The notes below the pieces were generated by a model, which ran no database searches, was not told the DNA's origin, and saw only the letters and a program-made list of their open reading frames with translations. From Nitrospira sp. (lineage in GTDB: Bacteria > Nitrospirota > Nitrospiria > Nitrospirales > Nitrospiraceae), in NCBI GenBank assembly GCA_015709715.1, contig CP054184.1, forward strand, positions 1,163,001 to 1,227,000: 64,000 nt of DNA, in the 5' to 3' direction. Numbering within the stretch: position 1 is the first letter of the stretch; each line of letters opens with the position of its first letter. This document shows, piece by piece, positions 47,789 through 56,183 of this stretch. A program made the position numbers and the translations under genes.

Positions 47789-48282
47789 CCACCACGCCCC
47801 CAATTTCACCCTGGCTGGCCCGTCTGACCCGTACAGGCTTTTGGGCTGCCGTGCTCGGCGGACTTCTTCTCCCCTGGGGCATCATGCTAGGTGTGGACTA
47901 TCTGGTGCGCGGGGTACCCTGGCTTCAGTCCTGGTACACCTTCACGCTGCACCTGTTCGCACCGGGCTACAATCTGTTTCTAGTCGGCCTGCTGACGGCC
48001 GTCCCCTTTATCGCACTCGCCCTGACGATCCTGTTGCACCTGGGCAAGGCCCCGATTGTACCGGCGCATATTCCTCGACAACGGGCCTATGGGATCGCCT
48101 GTGCGAGCGTGGTTATGGTGGCCCTAGCCACCTGGACCCATATCGAAGTCCTCGTCCATCCGGATGCGCAGGGGGCCCTGGCGTATTTCTTCCTCCCCGT
48201 CTGGCTCCTGTGTGCCCTCCCGGTCGGCTATGCGTTGGGGCGACTGGCCGCACGATGGCTGGTGCCAGGGAGCGCTGAGTGA
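47785..48282 (+). CDS. Membrane protein of unknown function
   Basis: A 165-residue protein with four or five predicted transmembrane segments. No known motif. Translationally coupled to the HEAT-repeat protein (ATGA overlap), so the two may form a complex. Confidence 0.75.
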   Translation: MTTTPPISPWLARLTRTGFWAAVLGGLLLPWGIMLGVDYLVRGVPWLQSWYTFTLHLFAPGYNLFLVGLLTAVPFIALALTILLHLGKAPIVPAHIPRQRAYGIACASVVMVALATWTHIEVLVHPDAQGALAYFFLPVWLLCALPVGYALGRLAARWLVPGSAE

Positions 48283-48310
48283 CCTCCGTCACCGCTGCCC
48301 AGGCCCAGGC

Positions 48311-48338
48311 TGGACAGCATCGGCGACGTGGGTATAAT
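48311..48338 (+). promoter_or_regulatory. Sigma-70-type promoter for the FlgO-like gene
   Basis: TGGACA (48311-48316) and TATAAT (48333-48338) with 16 bases between, 35 bases before the ATG at 48374. A good match. Confidence 0.6.
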
Positions 48339-48373
48339 GTGACGCTGATGCGTCTCGCCAAGAGCCCGTACCA

Positions 48374-49354
48374 ATGACACGCCTGTTCTGGTTGATCGCA
48401 CTCCTGTCCTACTGCGACGTATCCGCCTGGGCCGCCTCCAAGTATGAGGACAGCCTCAAGGAGTTGGCGGAAGGAGTGGCGGCCGAAGCCATCAAACTCA
48501 AGAAAGATCGCCTCGCGGTGCTGGATTTCGTCGATGAGAAGGGTGCGGTCACGCCGATCGGCCGGTTTTTGGCGGAGGAATTGGCAACGCATTTGCTCGT
48601 CGCCGGAGAGTTGAAGATCGTCGACCATAACCTCCTGCTCGCGACCATGCACAAACACGCGCTGACCGCATTGGAGGCATCGCAGGCCAAGGCGGCCAAG
48701 AAAGTGGCCAAGGCGCTGCGTGCCGATCTGTTTGTCACCGGCAGTTACCGCGAGTTGCCCGAGGGGATGCAAGTGACCACCAAGCTGATCGGGCCCTATA
48801 CCGTAGCCCCAGTCGGGGCGGCCAGAGCCACCGTCCCCAAGGCTGGCCCGCTGTCGGCCCTCCTGAAGCAGGCGGCCCAACCGCCGGATCCCGCCACGCA
48901 GCCGAAACCGATCATTCCCACGATTCCGGTGTTGCGGGCGAGCAAAAACGAGATCTATTCGATCAACATCATCGACATCACCCAGCGGGACGGTTCCATC
49001 GCACTCGATCTGGTATTTGAAAACCGCTCCGCTCGTCCTGTAAAAATCCTCTGTCAGCTTCAAGACACCTATTTGCAGGACGAACAGGGGACACAGTGGA
49101 TGCTGGACGTTGCCCATCAACGTGAAGGACTCTGTACCAGAGGGATGGAAATCCTCCCTCGGCAGCAACAGCGCGCGAACTTGGTCTTTCCCATGCAAGA
49201 CAAATCCGTCCAGGGGACCGTCTCGCTGCATTATCGGGAAGCCTCACCTCGGCAGGACCGCATCCTCACCTTGGACGGCCTGACCGTCACAGTCGCGCCT
49301 GCCTCAGAACCGGAGCCGACGGCCACGCAGGACCCCACGCCCCCCGCACCCTAA
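48374..49354 (+). CDS. FlgO-like exported protein
   Basis: A 326-residue protein with a signal peptide (1-20, ending SAWAA). Residues 35-150 match the FlgO/TolB-N-like fold (LAVLDFVDEKGAVTPIGRFLAEELATHLL), usually found in outer-membrane-associated proteins; the remainder (195-310) forms a beta-type domain. FlgO proteins are linked to motility or envelope, but no flagellar genes are present here, so the role is open. Own promoter upstream. Confidence 0.8.
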   Translation: MTRLFWLIALLSYCDVSAWAASKYEDSLKELAEGVAAEAIKLKKDRLAVLDFVDEKGAVTPIGRFLAEELATHLLVAGELKIVDHNLLLATMHKHALTALEASQAKAAKKVAKALRADLFVTGSYRELPEGMQVTTKLIGPYTVAPVGAARATVPKAGPLSALLKQAAQPPDPATQPKPIIPTIPVLRASKNEIYSINIIDITQRDGSIALDLVFENRSARPVKILCQLQDTYLQDEQGTQWMLDVAHQREGLCTRGMEILPRQQQRANLVFPMQDKSVQGTVSLHYREASPRQDRILTLDGLTVTVAPASEPEPTATQDPTPPAP

Positions 49355-49392
49355 ATTCATCGCTTCGGAACCATTTGCACAGGGAACAGCCA

Positions 49393-50187
49393 ATGATCAA
49401 ACAAGTCTTGACGATAGCGGGCTCAGATTCGGGCGGCGGAGCAGGGATTCAAGCCGACATCAAGGCCCTGTCGGCCAACGGCGTGTACGCCATGTCCGTG
49501 ATCACAGCTCTCACGGCTCAAAACACGGAAGAAGTGATTGATGTCTTCGAAGTTCCTCCCGCGAGTGTGGCGGCGCAGCTGGATGCGATTTTCGATGATT
49601 TTGACGTGGCGGCGGTCAAAACTGGAATGTTGTCGTCGGCCGAGATCATTCGCACGGTGGTACGGCTGCTCAAACCGCAGCAGGTCACCAACCTCGTGGT
49701 AGACCCGGTGATGGTCGCCAAGGGCGGGCAGGCCCTGCTGAAGCCCGAGGCCGTCGATGTCATGAAGAAGGACCTGTTCCCACTGGCCCTGCTGGTCACA
49801 CCGAATATCCACGAGGCCCAGCAGCTCTCCGGTATCGAAATTACGTCCCTGGCCGACGCCCGACGTGCCGCCAAAGTGATTCATCAATTCGGCTGCGCCC
49901 ATGTGCTCATCAAGGGCGGGCACTTACCGACCGATCGCGCCACCGACCTCCTCTATGACGGCCGCTTCTTCAATGTCTTCAAGGGGGAGTTCATCGACAC
50001 CCCGCATACCCATGGCACCGGCTGCACCTACGCGTCGGCGATTGCAGCCCATCTGGCGCGCGGGAAGACCATAGCCGATGCGGTCCAAACCGCCAAGACG
50101 TACCTGACCGAGGCCATCAGACATAGTCTGGCCATCGGACATGGGAAAGGACCAACCAACCATTTCTTTTTTCTGAATCAGGGTTAG
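49393..50187 (+). CDS. thiD: Hydroxymethylpyrimidine/phosphomethylpyrimidine kinase
   Basis: Phosphorylates HMP and HMP-P in thiamine synthesis. The 264-residue protein has the N-terminal TIAGSDSGGGAGIQADIKAL and the ribokinase-type catalytic loop HTHGTGCTYASAIAAHLARG. The ATG at 49393 is preferred over 49375 because the family starts just before the TIAGSDS motif. No TPP riboswitch is visible upstream. Confidence 0.94.
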   Translation: MIKQVLTIAGSDSGGGAGIQADIKALSANGVYAMSVITALTAQNTEEVIDVFEVPPASVAAQLDAIFDDFDVAAVKTGMLSSAEIIRTVVRLLKPQQVTNLVVDPVMVAKGGQALLKPEAVDVMKKDLFPLALLVTPNIHEAQQLSGIEITSLADARRAAKVIHQFGCAHVLIKGGHLPTDRATDLLYDGRFFNVFKGEFIDTPHTHGTGCTYASAIAAHLARGKTIADAVQTAKTYLTEAIRHSLAIGHGKGPTNHFFFLNQG

Positions 50188-50193
50188 TCGCCT

Positions 50194-51489
50194 ATGGCTC
50201 GCATCCTTGGATCACCGCTTTCACTTCTTCTGGCCGGATGGATCTGGCTGCTCTTATCGACCTTACTGGGCTGGGCCACCTTTCTCGGCATCGTGCGCGG
50301 GGCTCCGCTGCCCTATGGGTTTCGCCTGTTGCACGTGCACGGCGCGCTGGTCGGGGGTCTGCTGCAGCTGCTCCTGGGGTTGGCTCTGACGGTGGTCGAG
50401 TTGTCCGGCCCCGATTCGAAACGACCCAAACAACCCGGACTGTTCCTGGGCTTGAACCTCGCCGTCCTGGCCTTGGCCGTCGGGACGTGGCTGCGCCAAC
50501 CGAACCTGACCCTGCCGGCCGGCCTCGGGCTTCTATTCCTGTTCGCACCCGTCACCCGGCGGTTGTTTCTCGCCCTCGCCACACGTCCGGACCGTACTCC
50601 ACTGGTCACCTTCTTTTTCGGATTTGCATGTGCGGGCCTGTTCGGCAGTCTGGTCTTAGGAGAATTGCTCGCCGGGGGCTGGGTTCCCATTGAACATGGC
50701 AGACTCCGTTTAGGTCATATCCATGGGAGCTTGCTGATCTTTTTCACACTCGCGGTCGTCGGCTCCCTGCAATTGGCGCTGCCCGCCTTATTGCATCAGC
50801 CGCTCTACAGTGCGCGCCTGGGCCAGGTGGCACTCCTCCTCTTACCGGCTTGTGTGGCAGGACTGCTCACGGGGTTTCTGCTGTCCTCCATCCCCATCCA
50901 GCTGGTGGCCGGCGGCTTTCTCGTGGCCACCTTGGCCCTCTATGCGGCGAACCTGTTCCTCACCTGGAAACAAGCCGGTCAGCCGGGCTCGGCCGGAAGT
51001 GATCACCTCATGACGGCAGTCTTCTTCCTCCTCCTTTTCACGATCCTGGGCATCGCCGTGGGGATCAATTCGCTGTGGACGCCACCGGCCATGCCCTATG
51101 GCACACTCCATCTGGTCGCCTATACGCACAGCGGATTCTTGGGCCTGTTCGTCCAAGCGATGGTCGGTGCGCTCTCTTATGCCTTGCCCGCCCTGCTGGC
51201 CGCGCAGCGGGTAGTTAGCCACAAGAAGCGGTCGGTCTACCACGAACGCCTGGCTCACACCATGGATCGCTGGCGGGCCGTGCAGGTCGCCGGCCTGAGC
51301 TTCGGCACTTTGGGGTTGGTGCTGGTGGCGTCGGTCATTTGGAATGTCCCTCTCTCATCGCCCTGGGTTCAAAGCCTCACCTGGATCAGCTTGAGCCTGT
51401 TATTGGGCCACATAACGTTGGTCACGATGAAAATCGTCCAGGTGGTGGGAACCTATCCGACGAGCGAACGAGACCACAAGGGTGCCTGA
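50194..51489 (+). CDS. Heme-copper-oxidase subunit I-like membrane protein
   Basis: A 431-residue protein with about 12 hydrophobic segments. Histidine motifs in helices (LLHVHGAL, LGHIHGSLL, HLVAYTHSGFLG) resemble those of subunit I relatives, and could ligate low-spin heme. The HPEVY and paired HH motifs needed for a catalytic oxidase site are absent, so it is unlikely to be a terminal oxidase. NnrS-like or a heme-sensor role are alternatives. It follows thiD after six bases and precedes an alpha/beta hydrolase. Confidence 0.7.
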   Translation: MARILGSPLSLLLAGWIWLLLSTLLGWATFLGIVRGAPLPYGFRLLHVHGALVGGLLQLLLGLALTVVELSGPDSKRPKQPGLFLGLNLAVLALAVGTWLRQPNLTLPAGLGLLFLFAPVTRRLFLALATRPDRTPLVTFFFGFACAGLFGSLVLGELLAGGWVPIEHGRLRLGHIHGSLLIFFTLAVVGSLQLALPALLHQPLYSARLGQVALLLLPACVAGLLTGFLLSSIPIQLVAGGFLVATLALYAANLFLTWKQAGQPGSAGSDHLMTAVFFLLLFTILGIAVGINSLWTPPAMPYGTLHLVAYTHSGFLGLFVQAMVGALSYALPALLAAQRVVSHKKRSVYHERLAHTMDRWRAVQVAGLSFGTLGLVLVASVIWNVPLSSPWVQSLTWISLSLLLGHITLVTMKIVQVVGTYPTSERDHKGA

Positions 51490-51491
51490 CG

Positions 51492-52292
51492 ATGGAACAG
51501 CTCCTTTCATTTCAAGACCGGCTCGGCCACCGCATCGCCGCGGTGCTCGCCACACCGGATCGACCGACGGATCGCGTCGCCCTGCTCTGCCATGGATTTC
51601 TGTCCCATAAGAATAGCAGCAGCAATCTCGCCCTCACTCAGCGTCTCACGAGCCGCGGGGTTGCAACGTTTCGATTCGACTGTTTCGGTCACGGGGACAG
51701 CGAAGGCCCCTTCGCGAAACTGACCACCACGACAGGAGTCGGGCAAACAGGCTCCGCGTTGGACTATCTGGTCAACCGCGGGTACCGGCGGCTGGCCCTC
51801 GTCGGCTCCAGTTTCGGCGGCCTTCTATCGATTCTCGCGACCGCCGAATGGATGACCAGACATCGCTCGCAGCCGGACTCTGTTCCTCCGCTCGCCTGCC
51901 TTGCGCTGAAGTGTCCGGTCGTCGATTTCGGCGAAGAACTGCTGCTGGAGTTGGGCGAGCAGGGGCTTCAGCAATGGAAAGCCACCAACAGCATTCCCGA
52001 CCTCCATGGAGGCCCCCGGCGTATTCCGCTCGACTTTGCCTTTTATGAAGACTGCCTGCAACGCATCGCCTATGAACCGGCCCGCACCATCACCACGCCG
52101 ACCCTGATCGCCCAAGGGGACGCGGATGAATATGTCCCGCTCCATCAAAGCCGTCGACTCCTCGATGCCCTCGCGGGCATCAAACGATTGGAGATCTTGC
52201 CCGGTGCCGATCATCGGTTTACACGAGAGACCGACTTCGAACGCATGTTGACCCTGCTGACCGACTGGGTCATTCACCATTCCTCCTCCTAA
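51492..52292 (+). CDS. Alpha/beta hydrolase (serine aminopeptidase/lipase-like)
   Basis: A 266-residue cytosolic hydrolase. Catalytic residues: Ser in ALVGSSFGGLLSIL, Asp in QGDADEYVP, His in PGADHRFTR. The oxyanion motif CHGFLSHKNSSS is near residue 35. The ATG at 51492 is placed 2 bases after the previous stop, and a longer frame upstream overlaps that gene. Substrate unknown. Confidence 0.87.
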   Translation: MEQLLSFQDRLGHRIAAVLATPDRPTDRVALLCHGFLSHKNSSSNLALTQRLTSRGVATFRFDCFGHGDSEGPFAKLTTTTGVGQTGSALDYLVNRGYRRLALVGSSFGGLLSILATAEWMTRHRSQPDSVPPLACLALKCPVVDFGEELLLELGEQGLQQWKATNSIPDLHGGPRRIPLDFAFYEDCLQRIAYEPARTITTPTLIAQGDADEYVPLHQSRRLLDALAGIKRLEILPGADHRFTRETDFERMLTLLTDWVIHHSSS

Positions 52293-52476
52293 CCGCAGGG
52301 TTCTTCCTGCACCCCGCGCCCCAAGTTGTGCACTCAGTGCCAGAATGAACGCAGCCGGCTATCCCTGATGAGTTGAAATAGCCGTCTCACGCGGGTTTCT
52401 GTCGCTCATTGCTCACATGCGATCTGGCATACCGGTTGCTCTCCTCCTTGCCTGCGTTTTTTCTGGAGGAAGTACC

Positions 52477-54297
52477 ATGAAAACTCCTACAAGCTTGTTC
52501 ATGTTCAGCATTGCTGGTTGTATCAGTATCACGCTGACGCCGATCGGCATGGTCTCTTCTGCCCATGCCGCTGATGCCACAACCACCAGTCTGAGCCTGT
52601 TGCAACAGCCGGCGCTCGCCGATGCCGTGGCCAAAGCCACCGCCGCCGGCACCACCGCCGTCCTTCCGACTCCGGCTGCTTTGGCCCTTGTGGCGCAAAA
52701 GGGTCAGACCGCCGTTGGAACCATCACCCTGCACAAGGGCGGCACCGACCGGCACACCTACTACCTCAGTACCAATCAATCCTGGGTCTGGATGAATCCG
52801 CCCTACGGCAGCACCCAGACCATCACGACCGAAGTCGATCAATTGGTCATCACGGCCCAGACGGCCAACCTTCCCATCGGGACCCATAGTGCCGTCGTCT
52901 ACGTCGTCGACTCCGGACCGAACAACTTTACGAACATGCTGCGCGTCCCGGTCACCCTGACGGTCACCGCCGCCCAGCAGGCCACAGCGCCGCCCCCGCC
53001 GCCGGCTTCGCCGCCCCCTGCGCCCGTGACTCCGCCCCCGGCTCCCGTGGTTCCCCAGCCGACCCCGGTGGCCGTGACACCCCCGCCGCCGACCCCGGTG
53101 GCCCCGCCGCCGGCACCTCCGATCACTTCGACGGGAATTGCGTCAAACCCGATGGCCTTGGCCTTGACGGCCCCCAAAGGCCAAACCGCCATGGGCACTC
53201 TGACATTACGCAAGGGCGGAACGGCGCAGCATTCCTATTACTTGAGCACCAATCAATCCTGGGTCTGGATGAATCCGCCCTACGGCAGCACCCAGACCAT
53301 CACGACCGAAGTCGATCAATTGGTCATCACGGCCCAGACGGCCAACCTTCCCATCGGGACCCATAGTGCCGTCGTCTATATCGTTGAATCGGGGCCGAAC
53401 AACTTTTCAAACATGCTGCGCGTCCCGGTCACCCTGACGGTCACCGCCGCCCAGCAGGCCGCAGCGCCGCCCCCGCCGCCGGCTTCACCGCCTCCTGCGC
53501 CCGTGACTCCGCCCCCGGCTCCCGTGGTTCCCCAGCCGACCCCGGTGGCCGTGACACCCCCGCCGCCGACCCCGGTGGCCCCGCCACCGGCACCGCCGGC
53601 ACCTCAACCCAGCGTGTCGTCGCCGATCCAGGCCACCCCGACCGCGCTCGCCCTGACCAGCGCCAAAAATGTCGGGACCATCTCGCTGAAGAAGTCCGGG
53701 ACGGCTCAGCATTCCTACCTGATCAGCGCCAGCCAGTCATGGATTTGGATGAATCCCCCCTATGGCAGCACCCAAACCATCACAACCGAAACGGACAGCA
53801 TCACCGTCACGGCCTATACGGCAAGCCTTCCGGCTGGGACCCATTCCGGTGTCATCTACATCGTGGAATCGGGGCCGAACGGATTCACCAACACCCTGCG
53901 CATCCCTGTCACCGTCACGGTAAGCTCCACTCAGACAGCGGATAACAACCCGACGGCACCCAGCCAACCAACGGCTACGACTCCCCCGCCGCCACCGCCA
54001 AGCCCAACGGCGCCTCCTCCGGTCGCCAACGCCCCGGGGACGACGACTCCGCGGACAGCTACGGCCACGGTGAGTTGGAACGCCAACAGCGAGCAGGACT
54101 TGGCCGGGTATCGTGTCTATGTCGGGACACGATCCGGCAGCTATAACTTCGCCGGTCCCTTCGAAGTCACAAAGGGGACGAGCTTCACGGTGCCGAACCT
54201 GCCGGTAGGGACGACCTACTTCTTCGCCGTCTCGGCATTCGACAAATCGGGTAATGAAAGCGCGAAATCCGTCGAGGTCAGTAAGAGCCTGTTCTAA
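52477..54297 (+). CDS. Secreted three-repeat protein with Pro-rich linkers and C-terminal fibronectin III domain
   Basis: A 606-residue protein with a signal peptide (ending SSAHAAD). Three homologous domains of about 90 residues (Trp-containing TNQSWVWMNPPYGST near residues 99, 258 and, as ASQSWIWMNPPYGST, 418) resemble BACON/Ig-like beta-sandwich repeats. Domains 1 and 2 are separated by Pro-rich linkers (about 168-215 and 327-372). Residues 529-606 form a fibronectin type III domain (YRVYVGTRSGSYNF). The ATG at 52477 follows GGAGG. Domains 1 and 2 with their linkers are almost identical in DNA, offset by 477 bases. Likely a surface or adhesive protein. Confidence 0.88.
   Translation: MKTPTSLFMFSIAGCISITLTPIGMVSSAHAADATTTSLSLLQQPALADAVAKATAAGTTAVLPTPAALALVAQKGQTAVGTITLHKGGTDRHTYYLSTNQSWVWMNPPYGSTQTITTEVDQLVITAQTANLPIGTHSAVVYVVDSGPNNFTNMLRVPVTLTVTAAQQATAPPPPPASPPPAPVTPPPAPVVPQPTPVAVTPPPPTPVAPPPAPPITSTGIASNPMALALTAPKGQTAMGTLTLRKGGTAQHSYYLSTNQSWVWMNPPYGSTQTITTEVDQLVITAQTANLPIGTHSAVVYIVESGPNNFSNMLRVPVTLTVTAAQQAAAPPPPPASPPPAPVTPPPAPVVPQPTPVAVTPPPPTPVAPPPAPPAPQPSVSSPIQATPTALALTSAKNVGTISLKKSGTAQHSYLISASQSWIWMNPPYGSTQTITTETDSITVTAYTASLPAGTHSGVIYIVESGPNGFTNTLRIPVTVTVSSTQTADNNPTAPSQPTATTPPPPPPSPTAPPPVANAPGTTTPRTATATVSWNANSEQDLAGYRVYVGTRSGSYNFAGPFEVTKGTSFTVPNLPVGTTYFFAVSAFDKSGNESAKSVEVSKSLF
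52771..53594 (+). repeat. Near-identical 477-base tandem duplication inside the secreted protein gene
   Basis: Copy A (from about 52771) and copy B (from about 53248) run parallel for some 345 bases, covering a domain and its Pro-rich linker, with only a handful of differences near 52900 and 52980. The period is 477 bases (159 codons), so the frame is kept. A third, diverged copy follows. Confidence 0.85.
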
Positions 54298-54327
54298 GCC
54301 GCAACCTGCGACGGGATGATCGAGAGG

Positions 54328-54362
54328 CCGTAAGCCGGTGCGCCCCTGGCGCCGGCTTACGG
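54328..54362. terminator. Strong bidirectional hairpin between convergent genes
   Basis: CCGTAAGCCGG (54328-54338) pairs with CCGGCTTACGG (54352-54362), with an inner CGCC/GGCG extension. The stop codon of the minus-strand gene lies in the right arm. It separates the secreted repeat protein gene from the SUMF1-like gene. Confidence 0.6.
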
Positions 54363-55208
54363 TAAAGCGGACGGAGAGACCGACCTCGCACAGCGAAACC
54401 CCGTATAACTGTTCCGAGTGTCCGGTGGAAGTTTAAACCGGCCATAGGTGAGCAAGTACTTCGGCAGATCCGACCACGACCCGCCACGCAAGACCCGAAA
54501 GGATCCCGCCTCCGGCCCGGTTGGATTGTTGGAAGGGCTGACTTCATAGTAGTTCACGCCATACCAGTCCGCCACCCATTCGGCGACATTCCCCGCCATG
54601 TGCGAGAGCCCATAGGGGCTGAGCCCTTCGGCGAGTCGCTGCACCGAGACCAACACCTGGTTGTAGCTGAACCTGGCGCCGAGCCCAAAATTGGCCAGCT
54701 CCGCCGTCGGCATACGGTTCCCCCAGGGAAACAGGCGGCCATCGGTCCCGCGCGCAGCCTTCTCCCACTCCGCTTCCGTCGGGAGACGAGCCCCGCGCCA
54801 ACGGCAGTATGCCTCCGCATCAAACCAGGTCACACCGACCACCGGGCGATCTCCATGCGTAGCAAGATCCACCTCCTGCCATTGCCAAGGGGCCGGACGT
54901 CTCTCTGCCGACAGGAATGTCGCATAGTGCGCCGTCGTTACTTCATCACGATCGATGGCGTACCGGTCCAGCCAGACTCGATGCTGCGGTCGTTCATCCT
55001 CCAACGATTCCGTTCCGCTGCTTCCCATCAGAAATTCCCCCTCTGGAACCATGACCATAGGAGTGTCCCGGCGGAGCAGCACCTCGGGGGTTCCGTGCGG
55101 TTTCCGAAGTTGCCCCAGCTGTGCATGCACGGGCTCGTTTGTCGAGGGCCAACGCAGAGGGAGCAGCAGGAACAGGCCGACCAACAGCATCGCGCGTTTG
55201 GCGATCAC
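54357..55208 (-). CDS. SUMF1/FGE-fold (sulfatase-modifying factor) family protein
   Basis: A 283-residue exported protein (signal near residues 8-25) with the FGE-type fold: MVMVPEGEFLMGSSGTESL, RLPTEAEWEKAARG, GNVAEWVADWYG and LRGGSWSD. The cysteine pair of true formylglycine-generating enzymes (after RGGSW) is not present, so it probably is not a sulfatase activator; relatives include PvdO- and EgtB-like proteins. Start GTG at 55208 overlaps the methyltransferase stop (GTGA), suggesting coupling. Confidence 0.85.
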   Translation of the reverse strand: MIAKRAMLLVGLFLLLPLRWPSTNEPVHAQLGQLRKPHGTPEVLLRRDTPMVMVPEGEFLMGSSGTESLEDERPQHRVWLDRYAIDRDEVTTAHYATFLSAERRPAPWQWQEVDLATHGDRPVVGVTWFDAEAYCRWRGARLPTEAEWEKAARGTDGRLFPWGNRMPTAELANFGLGARFSYNQVLVSVQRLAEGLSPYGLSHMAGNVAEWVADWYGVNYYEVSPSNNPTGPEAGSFRVLRGGSWSDLPKYLLTYGRFKLPPDTRNSYTGFRCARSVSPSALP

Positions 55209-55882
55209 GGGATGATGCCACCCACGACCCAATGTCGGTCATCCGGCACGTCGATGAGCAGCCGGGACAGGTTCATGTGCGCCAACTGGCCGGCGACTTC
55301 ATCTTCGGTAAACGCGGCCAGCAGCGAGTGGTAAAAATCGCGCTGCAGGATGGGGTCTTCATCGGCGGTATATTGCTGGACGATGGCCCGAGCCGCCTCG
55401 GGGGATTCCGGACGTAACAGATCCATGACCAGGATACAGGCTCCGGGTTTGGCCAATTGCCTGAGACGCACCCAGAACTGCAACGGATTCGGAAGGTGAT
55501 GGAGCAGGCTGTTGGAGAGGAGCACATCCGCCGCCTCCGGCAGCTGCAAAGTTTGGAGCCGCTCGCAACAGAGCGCGATACGATGGGTCAAACCTGCCTC
55601 CGCCACCGCTCTCGCCGCGAGGTCCAGCATGGGCCGGCTGGCATCCACCGCCGTCACCCGCGCGTCGGGAAAGGCGCGGGCAAAGCGTATCGGAATGTCG
55701 GCCGGCCCACAGCCCAAGTCCACGGCATGGCCGCCGCTCCAGTCTGGAAAGTATTCTCGAAACCGGTTGACAAACCCTTGATTCTCTTCCGCGAAATCGG
55801 CCTGGGCGTAGGCGCGGGCCTGGTCCGCATCATCCATCAATTCCGCTTCAAGTTCTCGCTTCATCTCCGGCCTCACCATCAT
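55205..55882 (-). CDS. Class I SAM-dependent methyltransferase
   Basis: A 225-residue methyltransferase. Motif I AVDLGCGPADIPIRFA, motif II VTAVDASRPML and LLSNSLLHHLPNP are visible. The substrate is not predictable. The start is ATG 55882 or ATG 55864 (the latter has GAGG six bases upstream). It precedes the SUMF1-fold gene with a GTGA overlap. Confidence 0.88.
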   Translation of the reverse strand: MMVRPEMKRELEAELMDDADQARAYAQADFAEENQGFVNRFREYFPDWSGGHAVDLGCGPADIPIRFARAFPDARVTAVDASRPMLDLAARAVAEAGLTHRIALCCERLQTLQLPEAADVLLSNSLLHHLPNPLQFWVRLRQLAKPGACILVMDLLRPESPEAARAIVQQYTADEDPILQRDFYHSLLAAFTEDEVAGQLAHMNLSRLLIDVPDDRHWVVGGIIP

Positions 55883-56151
55883 GTCGCCTATTCACGCGTA
55901 CCCGGTCACCAGTCTGAACCACTCTTTCGGTCGACACCCGCGCATAAAGCCGACTCCAGCCCGGATACCCTTCCTGTGCTATGCGAGCATACATTCCGTC
56001 GCGAAACCATCGGGCATTCAACGGCACGGTCCCGCCCTCCATGGTATTTTCGATTTCGCTGCCGATCATCCCGGAGCCCGTCGACCGTAATCACCGCAGA
56101 GGCCACGGCCTGCTTCGGCACGCCTCCGTTCGAGATGCTGGTTTGATACAG
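55848..56151 (-). pseudogene. MOSC-domain protein remnant (internal deletion and frameshift)
   Basis: On the minus strand one frame gives the MOSC N-terminus, LYQTSISNGGVPKQAVAS ... DRQRNRKYHGGRDRAV (56151 to about 56020). A different frame then gives the C-terminus, ARWFRDGMYARIAQEGYPGW ... RLYARVSTERVVQTGDRV (about 56018 to 55848). The two parts meet near 56018. About 60 residues of a normal MOSC domain are missing between them, and no start codon is clear. MOSC proteins carry molybdenum-cofactor-linked sulfur. This copy should be non-functional. Confidence 0.8.
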
Positions 56152-56183
56152 GTAGGGAATCGGCGACTGAGTCGACCCGGCCC

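Noticed and set aside
49355-49392. TPP riboswitch upstream of thiD (also checked before tenA)
   Set aside because: The gaps are under 40 bases and show no conserved THI-box sequence.
52980-53600. Pro-rich DNA repeats as a CRISPR array or non-coding repeats
   Set aside because: The repeats are in frame inside one coding gene, with no spacers; they encode protein linkers.
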